A DNA stretch of 6,648 nt from Patescibacteria group bacterium UBA6023 (GTDB taxonomy: Bacteria > Patescibacteriota > Minisyncoccia > Phycocordibacterales > UBA6899): assembly GCA_002429425.1 (NCBI GenBank), contig DIZR01000079.1:6419-13066 (forward strand), given 5' to 3'. The notes under the pieces were generated by a model. It ran no database searches, was not told the origin of the DNA, and saw only the letters and a list, made by a program, of their open reading frames with translations. This document shows, one piece after another, positions 6,032-6,648 of the stretch (position 1 is the stretch's first letter; every line of letters starts with the position of its first letter). The position numbers were made by a program, and so were the translations under genes.

Positions 6032-6628
6032 ATGAATTTCTCGGCAAAATTATCTCATATTGTTGGAATCGACGAAGTGGGGAGGGGTCCACTCGCGGGG
6101 CCGGTGGCGGTTGGGGTGGCGATGGCGACGAGGGAGGAACTATGGAAATGGAAGAAAATAAAAGAATCAAAGCAATTGTCACCGAAGCAACGCGAAGAGT
6201 GGTATGCAAAGATTTGCGCCCCCCAAAGTGGAATTATCTTTTCGGTGAGCTTCGTTTCTGCGAAGGCTATTGATACAAAGGGAATTAATCCATCAATTCG
6301 AAGTGCACTTCGCGCCGGACTGAAGAAAGTTGACCCAAATCCCTCCTCCGCGTATGTTCTTCTCGATGGGGGACTTCATGCACCCGCCAAATACATAAAC
6401 CAGGAAACAATCATTCACGGTGATGCAAAAGAGACTATTATTGCCATTGCCTCAGTTGTCGCAAAGGTAGAACGTGATCGACTTATGGTTCGTATGGATA
6501 GGAAATTCCCCACATACGAATTTGCTCGTCACAAAGGATATGGGACAAAAGCGCATATTTCTGCGATAAAAAAGTATGGTATAACAGCAGAACATCGTAA
6601 AACTTATTGTAAAAATTTTTTTTCATAA
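6032..6628 (+). CDS. rnhB: Ribonuclease HII
   Basis: A 198-residue enzyme that cuts the RNA strand of RNA-DNA hybrids and single ribonucleotides in DNA, clearing primers and misincorporated ribonucleotides in the cytoplasm. The family signature GIDEVGRGPLAGPV (12-25) supplies D14 and E15. LLDG gives D112, and AKVERD gives D149, completing the four acidic metal ligands. ESKQLS (45-50) stands in for the usual DSKKLS, and GINPSIRSAL (84-93) for the GIN helix. The C-terminal FARHKGYGT and the final HRKTY region (164-192) are typical. The length is normal for the family. ATG 6032 is chosen because it starts 12 residues before the DEVGRG motif. An in-frame ATG at 5978 would add a hydrophobic tail and run through the promoter. 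The early coding region (6079-6116) is very G-rich. The enzyme's role fits its neighbour dnaE, since both serve DNA replication. Confidence 0.97.
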   Translation: MNFSAKLSHIVGIDEVGRGPLAGPVAVGVAMATREELWKWKKIKESKQLSPKQREEWYAKICAPQSGIIFSVSFVSAKAIDTKGINPSIRSALRAGLKKVDPNPSSAYVLLDGGLHAPAKYINQETIIHGDAKETIIAIASVVAKVERDRLMVRMDRKFPTYEFARHKGYGTKAHISAIKKYGITAEHRKTYCKNFFS

Positions 6629-6642
6629 AGGAATACAACATA

Positions 6643-6648
6643 ATGAGT
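6643..6648 (+). CDS. First two codons of a probable downstream gene (partial)
   Basis: The window ends with ATG AGT at 6643-6648. AAAGGA (6627-6632), overlapping the rnhB stop codon, is a fair Shine-Dalgarno ten bases before this ATG. No terminator lies between rnhB and this start, so it is probably the second gene of an rnhB operon. Nothing can be said about the product from two residues (MS). Confidence 0.45.

Noticed and set aside
1..6648. CRISPR array, tRNA, rRNA, insertion sequence or defence gene
   Set aside because: No regularly spaced repeats, cloverleaf or rRNA sequence, transposase or terminal repeats, or toxin/nuclease genes are visible.

Overview
The window holds three housekeeping genes and one small lipoprotein gene, with fragments of further genes at both edges. 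From left to right there is an edge fragment of uncertain strand (about 1-181), then threonyl-tRNA synthetase (thrS, minus strand, 269-2020). Next come a small predicted lipoprotein gene on the plus strand (2148-2471), the DNA polymerase III alpha subunit (dnaE, minus strand, 2578-5886), ribonuclease HII (rnhB, plus strand, 6032-6628), and the first two codons of a probable next gene (6643 onward).

The organism is a bacterium, because it has a C-family replicative polymerase, sigma70-type promoters and a lipobox. The compact enzymes suggest a streamlined lineage, possibly Patescibacteria/CPR (Parcubacteria-like). The clues are a ThrRS with no TGS domain, a DnaE that stops after its OB fold, and short intergenic gaps. 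This placement is an inference from gene form, not a phylogenetic result.

The layout makes four transcription units. thrS and the lipoprotein gene are divergent across 127 bp. The lipoprotein gene and dnaE are convergent, separated by two hairpins. dnaE and rnhB are divergent across 145 bp. rnhB probably leads an operon that leaves the window on the right. The genes are core translation, replication and RNA/DNA-hybrid repair functions. dnaE and rnhB both act in genome duplication and could share control from their common intergenic region.

The most interesting signal is in the start regions. dnaE and rnhB each have a TATACT -10 hexamer followed by exactly six bases and then ATG, with no Shine-Dalgarno sequence, so both transcripts are predicted to begin at or next to the start codon (leaderless). 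thrS shows a weaker version of the same geometry. The lipoprotein gene is the opposite: a near-consensus promoter, a leader of about 43 nt, a strong Shine-Dalgarno and its own terminators. I see no CRISPR array, RNA gene, insertion sequence or defence system, and no clear sign of a wholly new multi-gene system.
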